Source: Aliiroseovarius pelagivivens
Lineage (GTDB): Bacteria > Pseudomonadota > Alphaproteobacteria > Rhodobacterales > Rhodobacteraceae
Direction of reading: 5' to 3'
Length of the DNA: 64,000 bases
NCBI RefSeq assembly: GCF_900302485.1
Contig: NZ_OMOI01000001.1
Coordinates: 1,674,001 to 1,738,000, forward strand
The stretch's first letter is position 1, and each line of letters opens with the position of its first letter. The notes beneath the pieces are model-generated. The model saw nothing but the letters and a program-made list of their open reading frames with translations, made no database searches and was not told where the DNA came from. Made by a program: the position numbers and the translations under genes. Below are positions 43,811 through 52,953 of the stretch, one piece after another.

Positions 43811-44884
43811 ATGAAATCCGGTGTGCTGGCTGATCATCAGATCCGGCAGATGATCACGGAAGGCGGTATTTCCGCGTCCTCTCCTATCCTGAATGATCAA
43901 ATCCAACCGGCCTCGCTTGATTTGCGTTTGGGCGAAAAAGCCTATCGCGTGCGCGCATCCTTCCTGCCGGGAAAAGAGGCCACCGTCACCGATCGCCTGT
44001 CGGAACTGACCATGCACGAGCTGTCACTGACCGGCGGCGCGGTACTGGAAAAGGGCTGTGTCTATGTGATTCCCCTGATGGAACGGCTGAACCTGCCCGA
44101 GGGCATGACCGCCGCTGCCAGTGCCAAAAGCTCGATCGGGCGGGTCGACCTAATGACTCGCGTGATCACCGATCAGGGGATCGAGTTTGACCGCGTCCCC
44201 GAAGGTTATGACGGCCCGCTGTATGCTGAACTCTGCCCGCAAAGCTTTTCTGTCGTAGTTCAGCCCGGTCAACTGCTGAACCAGATCATTTTCCGGCAGG
44301 GCAAAACGATTCTGTCTGACGACGAACTGCGCAAAGTACATACCCGCAGCCCGATCGTATCGGGCGAGCCTGTCATCTCGGACGGGTTGGGCTTCTCGGT
44401 CGATCTGAAACCTGCCAAAGGCGATCTGGTCGGCTATCGCGCCAAGCGCCACACTGGCGTCGTGGACCTGTCAAAACTGGCCCACTACGACCCTGCAGAG
44501 TACTGGGAAGAGGTCCGCACAACCGAAGGCCGGATCATCCTTGACCCTGGCGCGTTCTATATCCTTGTCAGCCGCGAGGCGATTGCCATCCCACCCGATT
44601 GCGCGGCCGAAATGGCGCCCTATCTGGCCATGGTCGGCGAGTTTCGCGTGCATTACGCGGGCTTCTTCGACCCCGGATTCGGCTATGATGCGGCGGGCGG
44701 AACCGGATCACGCGGCGTGTTGGAAGTTCGCTGTCACGAAGCCCCGTTCGTACTGGAGCACGGGCAGGTCGTCGGCCGCTTGGTCTATGAAAAGATGAGT
44801 GAAATCCCAGAGGCACTGTATGGCGTCGACATCAAGTCGAACTATCAAGGCCAAGGGCTGAAGCTGTCCAAGCACTTTAAGTAA
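43811..44884 (+). CDS. dcd: dCTP deaminase, double-domain form
   Basis: 357 residues, about twice the size of ordinary Dcd. The N-terminal half has DQIQPASLDLRLGEKAYRVRA, SAKSSIGRVDLMTR and GPLYAELCPQSFSVVVQPGQLLNQIIF, the Dcd/dUTPase fold with the catalytic Glu in LYAEL. The C-terminal half repeats the fold in weaker form (GEFRVHYAGFFDPGFG, VRCHEAPFVLEHGQVVGRLVY). It deaminates dCTP to dUTP for dTMP synthesis. GGAGGAACGCC precedes the ATG. Confidence 0.88.
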   Translation: MKSGVLADHQIRQMITEGGISASSPILNDQIQPASLDLRLGEKAYRVRASFLPGKEATVTDRLSELTMHELSLTGGAVLEKGCVYVIPLMERLNLPEGMTAAASAKSSIGRVDLMTRVITDQGIEFDRVPEGYDGPLYAELCPQSFSVVVQPGQLLNQIIFRQGKTILSDDELRKVHTRSPIVSGEPVISDGLGFSVDLKPAKGDLVGYRAKRHTGVVDLSKLAHYDPAEYWEEVRTTEGRIILDPGAFYILVSREAIAIPPDCAAEMAPYLAMVGEFRVHYAGFFDPGFGYDAAGGTGSRGVLEVRCHEAPFVLEHGQVVGRLVYEKMSEIPEALYGVDIKSNYQGQGLKLSKHFK

Positions 44885-44924
44885 ACGCAAAAGCCGTATC
44901 ATGCGCGGACCGGCTGCGCGGCGG

Positions 44925-45134
44925 TTAAAACAATCGCCTTCCGATCCGCATAGACTTCCGCCCACGTTTCGCAAGCTCGCGCGCTTTCCGGGCTTCCTCG
45001 CGCTCTTGCGGAGTCATGTCTTCCACCCGCTTGCCTTTCCGGGCTGCCATGTCGACCCCAGTATTCACACCTTTGTTGATCAGACGGCGCGTTACCAAGC
45101 GAATGATCATGTTGATTAACTGATTGGCGTTCAT
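44925..45134 (-). CDS. Small basic protein at the end of the scp operon
   Basis: 69 residues: MNANQLINMIIRLVTRRLINKGVNTGVDMAARKG, an amphipathic start, then a highly charged helix (TPQEREEARKARELAKRGRKSM). Basic overall; could bind RNA, DNA or membrane. Begins 4 bases after scpB, so it is probably co-transcribed with scpAB. I do not know a family. Confidence 0.65.
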   Translation of the reverse strand: MNANQLINMIIRLVTRRLINKGVNTGVDMAARKGKRVEDMTPQEREEARKARELAKRGRKSMRIGRRLF

Positions 45135-45138
45135 AGCA

Positions 45139-45825
45139 TTAATCCTCGAACAGTTCTGACTGGCCTTCTGGGCTTTCGTCTTCGTCATCGCTGCTGGGGC
45201 CAGGCATGGATCCGGGCGGCGGACGACTTTCCAGCAGTCCGGCCGAACGCAGTTCTTTCAGCCCCGGAAGGTCACGGGCGCTTTCCAGACCGAAATGGTC
45301 CAGGAACCCCGGCGTGACCACGAAAGTTACTGGTCTACCCGGCGTCATACGACGACGACCAAAGCGGATCCATTCCATCTCGATCAATTGGTCAATGGTT
45401 CCACGGCTGACAGACACGCCCCGGATTTCTTCAATCTCGGTACGTGTAACAGGTTGATGATATGCGATAATTGCCAAAGTTTCGATCGCGGCGCGGCTCA
45501 GTTTGCGCTGCTCGACCGTCTCTTTCTGCATCAGGTATCCAAGGTCGGGCGCGGTGCGGATGGCCCAAGCATCCCCCACTTTCACAACCGACACGCCCCG
45601 CCCCTCATAGCGCTTGCGCAGATGGACCAAGGCCTCGGCCGCGTCGCAGCCATGGGGCATGCGGCCTTCCAGTTCTTTCACGCTGACGGCTTCGGTCGAG
45701 GCAAAGAGGATGGCTTCCACCATGCGTTCCTGTTCGCCCATCGGAGGTGCCTCGAACAGGCTTTCTTCGCGGGCGTCTGCGCGTTGGCCCTCGCTGGGCG
45801 TGTCACTGATCACATCATCCGTCAT
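45139..45825 (-). CDS. scpB: Segregation and condensation protein B
   Basis: 228 residues. Two winged helices: MVEAILFASTEAVSVKELEGRMP and LSRAAIETLAIIAYHQPVTRTEIEEIRGV. The C-terminus is long, acidic and Pro-rich. ScpB dimers bind ScpA in the SMC condensin. The ATG at 45825 overlaps scpA by 11 bases. Confidence 0.95.
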   Translation of the reverse strand: MTDDVISDTPSEGQRADAREESLFEAPPMGEQERMVEAILFASTEAVSVKELEGRMPHGCDAAEALVHLRKRYEGRGVSVVKVGDAWAIRTAPDLGYLMQKETVEQRKLSRAAIETLAIIAYHQPVTRTEIEEIRGVSVSRGTIDQLIEMEWIRFGRRRMTPGRPVTFVVTPGFLDHFGLESARDLPGLKELRSAGLLESRPPPGSMPGPSSDDEDESPEGQSELFED

Positions 45826-46609
45826 TCGATTTCCTGCGGATTTGAATGGGCGAGAACGAGTCGCCCTGTCTAAGTTCAAGCTCGCCGCGTTTGGCCATTT
45901 CCAACGTGGCGGCGAAATTTGCGGCCATAGCCGAGCGTCGTTTGGCGGGTTCGATCTCCCACCCTTCGGGAAGATAGGAAGTCAGCTCGGTCCAGTCGCC
46001 CGCATAGTTGATCAACCCGCGCATCCGGTCCAGTGCCTGCTCCATCGTCATCACCGCGTCGCGGTCCATGACGAAGGGGCGGAACTCATCCTTAGTGCGG
46101 ATCCGGGCATAGCCCTGCATCAGGTCCAGAAGCGTCGCGGTATAGGTCACACGACGCACACGGGTCACATCTTCGGGTACACCGCGTGCAAAGAAATCGC
46201 GTCCCAACTGGTCGCGCGCCATCAGCTTGGCAGCGGCGTCGCGCATGCCCTGAAGGCGTTCCAACTGGAAAGCAAGGTGGGCGGCAAGTTCTTCACCCGA
46301 CGGCCCCTCTTCGGTGGGATCAGGCGGCAACAGCAAGCGTGATTTCAAGAAGGCAAGCCACGCCGCCATCACCAGATAATCGGCAGCTAATTCGATCCTC
46401 AGATGCCGCGCCTGTTCCACGAAAGCCAGATATTGAACCGAAAGCTCCAGCACCGAGATCTTGCGCAGGTCCACCTTCTGGGTCCGAGACAGCGTCAGAA
46501 GAAGATCGAGCGGGCCTTCAAACCCCTCGACGTCAACGATCAGCGCCTCGGCGGCCAACCGCTCGGACACTGACATTGCATCTTCTTGAAACTCTTCAGT
46601 CTCGCTCAT
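45815..46609 (-). CDS. scpA: Segregation and condensation protein A
   Basis: 264 residues. Kleisin N-terminus FEGPLDLLLTLSRTQKVDLRKISV and YLVMAAWLAFLKSRLLLP; C-terminal winged helix at 200-255. It closes the SMC ring. Starts at the ATG at 46609 (a GTG directly before it is possible) and overlaps the nagZ stop by 14 bases. Confidence 0.95.
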   Translation of the reverse strand: MSETEEFQEDAMSVSERLAAEALIVDVEGFEGPLDLLLTLSRTQKVDLRKISVLELSVQYLAFVEQARHLRIELAADYLVMAAWLAFLKSRLLLPPDPTEEGPSGEELAAHLAFQLERLQGMRDAAAKLMARDQLGRDFFARGVPEDVTRVRRVTYTATLLDLMQGYARIRTKDEFRPFVMDRDAVMTMEQALDRMRGLINYAGDWTELTSYLPEGWEIEPAKRRSAMAANFAATLEMAKRGELELRQGDSFSPIQIRRKSNDG

Positions 46610-47627
46610 CACCCGCCTGCGCTACTGTTTCACCAGTCATCAGGCTCTGAAATTCAGCGTCCAAGGCTTCAATGTCAATGGGAAGGGGCGGTTTGCGCCA
46701 TGAAAGCGCGGCTTGGGCGCGCGAAAGCGCCTCTCCGGCCAGATCTCCGCAGGCGTCTGCGACCTCTTCCATCTGCTCAAGCACGCCATTGCAGTGCAAT
46801 ACGATGTCACAGCCTGCCCGCAACGCAGCCCGAGATCGCACGGACAAGGCACCTGACAATGCCTTCATCGAGATGTCGTCGGTCATCAGAAGCCCGCCAA
46901 ATCCGATCTTACCGCGGATCAACGCGATCATATCCGGGCTTTGGGTGGCAGGGAGGTCGGGGTCGATGTCTTCAAAGACGATATGTGCGGACATGCCCAA
47001 GGGCAGCCCGGCCAGCGGCTCGAACGCCATGAAGTCGGTCCAACCGAGTTCCTTGGCTTTGGTCTTCACGCGCGGAAGCTCTAAATGGCTATCCAGCGTC
47101 GAGCGGCCATGCCCGGGAATATGTTTAACCACTGGCAAGACGCCACCATCCAGCAAGCCTTGTGCCACGCTGGCCGCACGTTCGGCGACTTTGACAACAT
47201 CTTCGCCATAGAGGCGGTTGTGCAGGATCGGATGAGTCTCGGCGGTGGCAATGTCGGCCAACGGAGCGCAGTTGCCGTCAATTCCAACGGACAAAAGCTC
47301 GTCCGCGATCAAGCGATAGCGAATATACAGGCTGCGCACCGACGCCTTGGGGTTCAGCTTGACCTGATCCAGCGCGGGCAACCATTCACGCCAATGAGGG
47401 GCGCCCATGCGCGCCACACGGCCGCCTTCTTGGTCAATGAATATGGGTGCATCACGCCCCACAGCACCCCGAAGTTCGCTGGTCAGCGCGCGCAATTGGT
47501 CGGGCGTGTCAACGTTTCGGGCAAAGAGGATAAAGCCCCAGGGCTGCACCCGCTCAAAGAAATCTCGCTCGGCCCGCGAAAGCACGAGGCCTTCGCATCC
47601 AAGGATATATGCACCAAAGCGGGACAT
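46596..47627 (-). CDS. nagZ: Beta-N-acetylhexosaminidase NagZ
   Basis: 343 residues, glycoside hydrolase family 3. GFILFARNVDTPDQL, FIDQEGGRVARMG and KHIPGHGRSTLDSH carry the family features, with the catalytic His in the last and the nucleophile Asp in MTDDISMKALSG. It removes GlcNAc from anhydro-muropeptides in wall recycling. Starts 3 bases after the SPOR gene stop. Confidence 0.95.
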   Translation of the reverse strand: MSRFGAYILGCEGLVLSRAERDFFERVQPWGFILFARNVDTPDQLRALTSELRGAVGRDAPIFIDQEGGRVARMGAPHWREWLPALDQVKLNPKASVRSLYIRYRLIADELLSVGIDGNCAPLADIATAETHPILHNRLYGEDVVKVAERAASVAQGLLDGGVLPVVKHIPGHGRSTLDSHLELPRVKTKAKELGWTDFMAFEPLAGLPLGMSAHIVFEDIDPDLPATQSPDMIALIRGKIGFGGLLMTDDISMKALSGALSVRSRAALRAGCDIVLHCNGVLEQMEEVADACGDLAGEALSRAQAALSWRKPPLPIDIEALDAEFQSLMTGETVAQAGDERD

Positions 47628-47630
47628 GTT

Positions 47631-48815
47631 TTATCGGGTCACTACAGGGATACAGGCGGCTTTTTCAGCCATCAGCACCGAGCAGAAGCGACGCGAATCT
47701 GCCAAATCCGTGAAGCCCATCACACGAAGGCGATAAAAGGTTTTGCCCCCGGTTTGCGCCTTTTCGATCACGCGGGTCTTTCCGCCCATATAGTCCTCGA
47801 ACCGGGCGGACAGGACACCCCATTGCTCGCGGGCAACCTCGGCGCTGTCAAATGCACCCAGTTGGACGAGACGCGTTCCGGGCGCCAGAGTTGACGGATC
47901 AACCTCTTTCGCAGCGGGCGTATCCGACGAAACAGGGGCTGAAACCTTGGTGTTCAGATCCACCGGCCGCACAACGGGGCGCAGGGATTTACTAACACCG
48001 GGAACCGACGCCGGGATGATTTTGACGCCAGACGTTGCAGGCGCTTCAGGTGTTTCAACGTCAGCCACCGAAGGCATCGGAACGACAGTCGGCGCGATCG
48101 AGGCAACAACTTCGGTCAGCTCAGTTTCGGCTGTGGTGCCTAGCAACGGTGCATCGGCAGCGATCTGGGCCGCAATGGCCAGTGCTGCGGCCACAGGGTC
48201 AACATCCAAGACCGGCTCGGTCACATAAGCCTGAATGGCGGCAGCGGGAACAGTCAGGTCCGTATCGGCACGGGCGACCGCGGCCACTGATGCATCATCA
48301 TCGGATAGCGAAGCGGGCTCGGGTGCCAAAACAAGGCGATCTGCGGGGGCGGATGCCTCGCCTTCAGCCTGTACGGCGTTTACGGCCAAGCCCTGATGAT
48401 CGGCAGATTGACCGCCCGGATTTTCAGGCTGCACACGCATCGGCCCTTCAAGGGCACGTACAACTGGAATGCCGGTCACATCGCGCATGGCCAGCTTGTA
48501 GCCCCAAACACCAAGACCGACGATCAGAGCAAGCGACACGGCGGCACCTGCGTAGTTCAGCAGCCCCCCGGCACCCCCACCATATGGTGCGGTCGGCGCG
48601 GCAGACTGGGTATCGTAGCCCGGATCGGCATAGGGCGCTTCCTCGTAGCCCGCATAATCGGCCTGCATTTGCGCAGGCTGCCGGGCTGGACCACCATGCG
48701 CGGGATGCACATAGGCCGATCCCGCTGCTGGGGCCGCTACGGGCCGATGCCCATAGTCAGGATGATTTTGATACGCCGTATGTGGGGCGCCATGCCCCCA
48801 ATTTGCTTCTGCCAT
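47631..48815 (-). CDS. SPOR-domain protein with one membrane helix
   Basis: 394 residues. Cytoplasmic Pro/Tyr/Ala-rich N-terminus, one membrane helix near 84-108 (YAGAAVSLALIVGLGVWGYKL), a long periplasmic linker, and a C-terminal SPOR domain at about 315-394 (GTRLVQLGAFDSAEVAREQWGVL, KTFYRLRVMGF). SPOR binds denuded glycan at the division site. Placed between argS and nagZ, a fixed order in this lineage. Confidence 0.88.
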   Translation of the reverse strand: MAEANWGHGAPHTAYQNHPDYGHRPVAAPAAGSAYVHPAHGGPARQPAQMQADYAGYEEAPYADPGYDTQSAAPTAPYGGGAGGLLNYAGAAVSLALIVGLGVWGYKLAMRDVTGIPVVRALEGPMRVQPENPGGQSADHQGLAVNAVQAEGEASAPADRLVLAPEPASLSDDDASVAAVARADTDLTVPAAAIQAYVTEPVLDVDPVAAALAIAAQIAADAPLLGTTAETELTEVVASIAPTVVPMPSVADVETPEAPATSGVKIIPASVPGVSKSLRPVVRPVDLNTKVSAPVSSDTPAAKEVDPSTLAPGTRLVQLGAFDSAEVAREQWGVLSARFEDYMGGKTRVIEKAQTGGKTFYRLRVMGFTDLADSRRFCSVLMAEKAACIPVVTR

Positions 48816-48918
48816 CTTGCCTCACACCCGGCTTTTCCAGGGGCTTGGCCTTTATGGCTCTTTCCACACCCTGCACCGGTTAAACTGCTCTACTCGCACT
48901 CGACCGGGGCGCATTTTG

Positions 48919-50640
48919 TCAGCGCATTTCCTCGGCCGGAGTTACGCCCAAAATACCCAATCCCGACGAAATGACAACGGCGACTGCGCGCGGCAGGGCA
49001 ATTTTTGCCGCCGATGAGTCATTCTTGCCATCCTGAAGGAAGCGAAGTTCAGGCTTATCGTTGCCACGGTTCCACAGCGCGTGGAATTCCGAGGCCAGCT
49101 CGTACAGATAGAACGCGATCCGGTGCGGCTCGTGGGTGCGCGCGGCGATCTCGACCAAACGCGGCCATTCGGCCAGTTTCTTTGCGACGGCCAGCTCGGC
49201 CTCGTCCTGCAGGTTTGGTGTGTCGGTCAGGGCGATACCCTGCTCTTCAGCCTTACGCAGAACCGAACGCACACGCGCGTGGGCATACTGCACATAAAAC
49301 ACCGGGTTGTCCTTGGACTGTTCCAACACCTTGTCGAAATCGAAATCCAACGGCGCATCGTTCTTGCGGGTCAGCATCACGAAGCGGGTCACATCCGATC
49401 CCACCTGCTCGACCACATCGCGCAAGGTTACAAAGTTGCCCGCCCGCTTGGACATCTTGAACGGCTCGCCATTCTTCCACAGCTTCACCAGCTGGGTCAG
49501 CTTGACGTCCAGCGGCACTTTGCCATCAGACAGCGCTGAAACCGCTGCCTTCATCCGCTTCACATAGCCACCATGATCGGCGCCAAACACGTCGATCAAG
49601 GCGTCAAAGCCGCGTTCAACCTTGTCGAAATGATAGGCAATATCCGGCGCAAAATAGGTCCAGCTGCCGTCAGATTTCTTCACCGGACGGTCGACATCGT
49701 CGCCATGCTCGGTCGATTTGAACAGGGTCTGCTCGCGCGGCTCCCAATCCTCGGGCTTTTTGCCCTTGGGTGGCTCCAAAACGCCTTCATAGATCAGGCC
49801 TTTGCCTTCAAGCGTTTTGATCGCGCCTTCGATCCGGCCCGTGCCATAAAGCGATTTCTCAGAGAAGAAGACATCCATCTTCACACCCAACTGAGCCAGA
49901 TCTTCGCGGATCAGGTCCATCATGGCTTCGGTGGCATACTCACGAATATTGACCAGCCAATCAGCTTCGGGCTTGCCCACATAGGCATCGCCCACTTGGT
50001 TTTTCAGTGCCTCACCTACCGGAACCAGATAATCGCCGGGATAGGTGCCGTCCTCGAACGCCACCTCTTGGCCATGCGCCTCAAGATACCGCAGGTACAC
50101 CGAGCGGGCGAGCACATCGACCTGTGCGCCGCCATCGTTGATGTAGTATTCGCGCGTCACGTCGTGACCGGCAAAGTCCAGCAAACTGGCCAAAGCATCC
50201 CCAAACACCGCACCGCGCGTATGTCCCACATGAAGCGGTCCCGTGGGGTTGGCTGACACATATTCCACGTTGACCTTCTGCCCAGCACCCATGGCTGACC
50301 GGCCAAAGCCTGGATCTGCCAGCACGCCTTCAACCAAACCCGTCCAAACAGATGCAGGCAAGCGCAGGTTTAGGAACCCCGGACCAGCCACTTCGGCCAC
50401 GTCGATGCGGGCATCCTCGACCAGCTTAGCTGCCAAGGTCTCGGCGATGTCGCGCGGCTTCATCTTGGCGGGTTTTGCCAGAACCATCGCCGCATTCGTT
50501 GCCATATCCCCATGCGCCGCATCGCGCGGAGGTTCGACCGCCACGTTGTCAAAGCTCAGCCCCTCGGGCAAAGCGCCTTCGCTGACCATCTGGGTCAGGG
50601 CATCAATCACAAGCGCGCGAATATCGGCAAACAGGTTCAT
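48919..50640 (-). CDS. argS: Arginyl-tRNA synthetase
   Basis: 573 residues, class I. HIGH-like signature [12 protein letters not shown] after [13 protein letters not shown] in [19 protein letters not shown] anticodon-binding domain at the end ([26 protein letters not shown] in parts). Lies 145 bases after dgt. Confidence 0.97.
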   Translation of the reverse strand: MNLFADIRALVIDALTQMVSEGALPEGLSFDNVAVEPPRDAAHGDMATNAAMVLAKPAKMKPRDIAETLAAKLVEDARIDVAEVAGPGFLNLRLPASVWTGLVEGVLADPGFGRSAMGAGQKVNVEYVSANPTGPLHVGHTRGAVFGDALASLLDFAGHDVTREYYINDGGAQVDVLARSVYLRYLEAHGQEVAFEDGTYPGDYLVPVGEALKNQVGDAYVGKPEADWLVNIREYATEAMMDLIREDLAQLGVKMDVFFSEKSLYGTGRIEGAIKTLEGKGLIYEGVLEPPKGKKPEDWEPREQTLFKSTEHGDDVDRPVKKSDGSWTYFAPDIAYHFDKVERGFDALIDVFGADHGGYVKRMKAAVSALSDGKVPLDVKLTQLVKLWKNGEPFKMSKRAGNFVTLRDVVEQVGSDVTRFVMLTRKNDAPLDFDFDKVLEQSKDNPVFYVQYAHARVRSVLRKAEEQGIALTDTPNLQDEAELAVAKKLAEWPRLVEIAARTHEPHRIAFYLYELASEFHALWNRGNDKPELRFLQDGKNDSSAAKIALPRAVAVVISSGLGILGVTPAEEMR

Positions 50641-50727
50641 CGGTTTGGTCCTTTTCTCTCAGGCGCACTCCTATCAGCCCCGCCCCAAAGGTCAAGCGAT
50701 GCTGGGCCCGAACCCGCTGTCGGCCCA

Positions 50728-50788
50728 TTTTCTTACTTAAAGTATCCTGGGGTGAATTGGCTGCAGGCCAAGAGGGGCAAAGCCCCTA
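50728..50788 (-). repeat. Stop-linked repeat, copy E
   Basis: On the minus strand: the TAG of dgt (50788-50786) merges with GGGGC-TTT-GCCCC (50786-50774), then spacer, CACCCCAG and the core GATACTT-TAA-GTAAGAAAA (50746-50728). Sense to dgt and between dgt and argS, so here the next gene is in the same direction. Confidence 0.7.
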
Positions 50789-51928
50789 CCCGCCCAGCCC
50801 CAAACGCGCATGTTCCTGAAGCGCGAAACGATCGGTCATGCCCGCGATATAATCCGACACCAAGCGCGCCAAAGCGGTCTCGCCATCAGCGGCCTCGATC
50901 TCGCGGCACCACTCGTCGGGAAGCTCCATCGGGTGCGCCATGAATTGGGCGAATAGATCCCCGACCACGGCAGTGACGCGGGTGCGCATCTCGACCACCG
51001 AGGGTGCGCGATACATGCGGGTGAACAGGAAATTGCGGATCACTTTCAGATCGCTCCACAGTTCGGGCGAAAAGCGAATGACCGCGTGATCCAGCGCGCG
51101 AATGTCTTCGACCGTTTTGGGGTCGGCCGCTTTCAACAAGGCCTGCGACGTGTCCAGTACATCCTCGACCATCACGCCAAAGACGCGGCGCAGCGCCTCG
51201 TGCCGCCTTCGTCCCGCATCCAGACCGGGATAGAGCCCGTCCACCTCGGAAATCGCAGCGCCCACAATAGGCAGCTCGGCGATTTCTTCCATCGTGAACA
51301 GCCCGGCCCGCAGCCCGTCATGCAGGTCGTGGTTGTTATAGGCGATGTCATCCGCCAGTGCAGCCACCTGCGCTTCGGCCCCGGCATGGGTGGACAGCTC
51401 CAGATCGTGTAGTGCGTTATACTCGGCCAATGCGTAAGGCAGATCGCCGGTCACCGGGCCATTGTGCTTTGCAATCCCTTCCAGCGTCTCCCATGTCAGG
51501 TTCAGCCCGTCCCAATTGGCATAGTGCCGCTCCAAGGACGTCACGATCTTCAGCGCCTGCGCGTTATGATCGAACCCGCCAAAGGGGGTCATCAGCTCGT
51601 CCAGCTTATCCTCGCCGGTATGGCCAAACGGCGTGTGACCCAGATCATGCGCCAGCGCCACGGCTTCGGTCAGGTGCGAGTTTAGACCTAGTGCTCCCGA
51701 AATTGTGCGCGCCACTTGTGCCACTTCGATGGAATGGGTCAGGCGGGTGCGGAAATAGTCGCCTTCGTGTTCCACGAACACCTGCGTCTTATGCTTTAGC
51801 CTGCGAAAGCCCGAGGAATGGATGATCCGGTCTCGATCCCGTTGATAGGGCTCGCGAAATTCGCTTTCCCCTTCTGCATGAAGCCGCCCCCGGCTGGCGC
51901 CGGGCTGAGTTGCAAAGCTGGCAAGCAT
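50786..51928 (-). CDS. dgt: dGTP triphosphohydrolase-like protein
   Basis: 380 residues of the HD superfamily: the His of RLTHSIEVAQVA, the HD pair in VALAHDLGHTPFGHTGE, and Asp in LADDIAYNNHDLHDG. It hydrolyses dNTPs to nucleoside and triphosphate; the type 2 Dgt form typical of alphaproteobacteria. AAGGGG precedes the ATG at 51928. The frame is open upstream as far as 52141 but is antisense to the next gene. Confidence 0.92.
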   Translation of the reverse strand: MLASFATQPGASRGRLHAEGESEFREPYQRDRDRIIHSSGFRRLKHKTQVFVEHEGDYFRTRLTHSIEVAQVARTISGALGLNSHLTEAVALAHDLGHTPFGHTGEDKLDELMTPFGGFDHNAQALKIVTSLERHYANWDGLNLTWETLEGIAKHNGPVTGDLPYALAEYNALHDLELSTHAGAEAQVAALADDIAYNNHDLHDGLRAGLFTMEEIAELPIVGAAISEVDGLYPGLDAGRRRHEALRRVFGVMVEDVLDTSQALLKAADPKTVEDIRALDHAVIRFSPELWSDLKVIRNFLFTRMYRAPSVVEMRTRVTAVVGDLFAQFMAHPMELPDEWCREIEAADGETALARLVSDYIAGMTDRFALQEHARLGLGG

Positions 51929-52061
51929 GGCTGCCCCTTTCCGCCTGTCATCTCTGGCGCGTTTTGGATGTCCCGTCCGCACGCACCTGTTCAGGGCGTC
52001 TTGTCGCGCCCGTCCGGCCAACCTATATTCCCTTTGGCGTGAACATGAAACGGAATTCCCG

Positions 52062-52391
52062 ATGGACCTGAACCTGCCCCCCAAAGTTACCGAACGGGCC
52101 TTTGCCCGCCTGTCCGAGATCGGCGCAAGTGCGCAGGGCAAAGCGTTGCGCGTGGCCGTCGAAGGCGGCGGCTGTTCAGGGTTTCAATACGAGATCTCGT
52201 TGGATGACCCTGCCGAGGGCGACATGGTACTGACTGGCGGCGGCGAACAAGTGGTGGTCGACGAAGTGTCCCTGCCCTTTTTGGCCAATGCGGTCATCGA
52301 CTTTACCGAAGAGCTGATCGGCGCACGCTTCGTGATCGACAACCCGAACGCCACGGCCTCCTGCGGGTGTGGCACCTCGTTCTCGATCTAA
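52062..52391 (+). CDS. erpA: A-type Fe-S carrier (HesB/ErpA family)
   Basis: 109 residues. Cysteines in GGGCSGFQYEIS and SCGCGTSF. Shorter than the other family member at 28608; closer to ErpA/IscA in size. The ATG at 52062 is the family start (MDLNLPPKVTERA); the ribosome binding site (GGAA) is weak. Divergent from dgt, convergent with the globin-like gene. Confidence 0.9.
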   Translation: MDLNLPPKVTERAFARLSEIGASAQGKALRVAVEGGGCSGFQYEISLDDPAEGDMVLTGGGEQVVVDEVSLPFLANAVIDFTEELIGARFVIDNPNATASCGCGTSFSI

Positions 52392-52395
52392 GGGA

Positions 52396-52812
52396 TCAGG
52401 CTGCCATCAGATCGGCACCCAGTGCCATCGCGTCCAACGCATCCTCTTTCTCAATCCGCCACGCAAAGGCAAAATCGCTCTGCCACGAATTTCCCAACTG
52501 GCGTTTTAACGTGCCAATCAGCGTGTTTGCCATAAGTTCGGCTTGGTCCGCACCCAGTCCGCGCATGGCCAATCGAAACCCGATCAGGCGCAATCCAGCG
52601 ATCAGGGTCACATCGTTCCCGGCAAACGCCATCATCATGCGATAGAGCACCCGAACCTGTTGGGTGGGATCGTCGATATTGTCGCCAAACAACACCCGCA
52701 ACTCGGGGGCGCGGGCAAACAGCAACGGAAAAAACGCATGGGCAAATGCATCTTCCTGTCCGACCAAAAGGTCTAGGCTGTGCAGGCATTGCGCGCGTGT
52801 CAGATGGTCCAT
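52396..52812 (-). CDS. Globin-like protein without the proximal histidine
   Basis: 138 residues with a bacterial globin pattern: FFPLLFARAPELRVLFGD (helix B/C and the CD1 Phe42 region) and TLIGTLKRQLGNSW (G helix), DFAFAWRIEKEDALDAM (H helix). The F-helix segment that reads I-x-x-K/R-H in flavohaemoglobin globins is IGFRLAMRG here, with Leu81 in the place of the haem-binding His. So haem binding in the usual way is unlikely. Function unknown. Confidence 0.65.
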   Translation of the reverse strand: MDHLTRAQCLHSLDLLVGQEDAFAHAFFPLLFARAPELRVLFGDNIDDPTQQVRVLYRMMMAFAGNDVTLIAGLRLIGFRLAMRGLGADQAELMANTLIGTLKRQLGNSWQSDFAFAWRIEKEDALDAMALGADLMAA

Positions 52813-52953
52813 GGCAGTGTTCCTTCCTGTGAAACGTCAGATTTGCGTCAAACTTGATGGATCTCGGTTAACAATTTCTGACTGCTTCCGAAGAAAACCG
52901 CTGCCCCGCGCATTTTTCTTCCCCCCACCCCACGAACACGCTACGAGGCGCGC

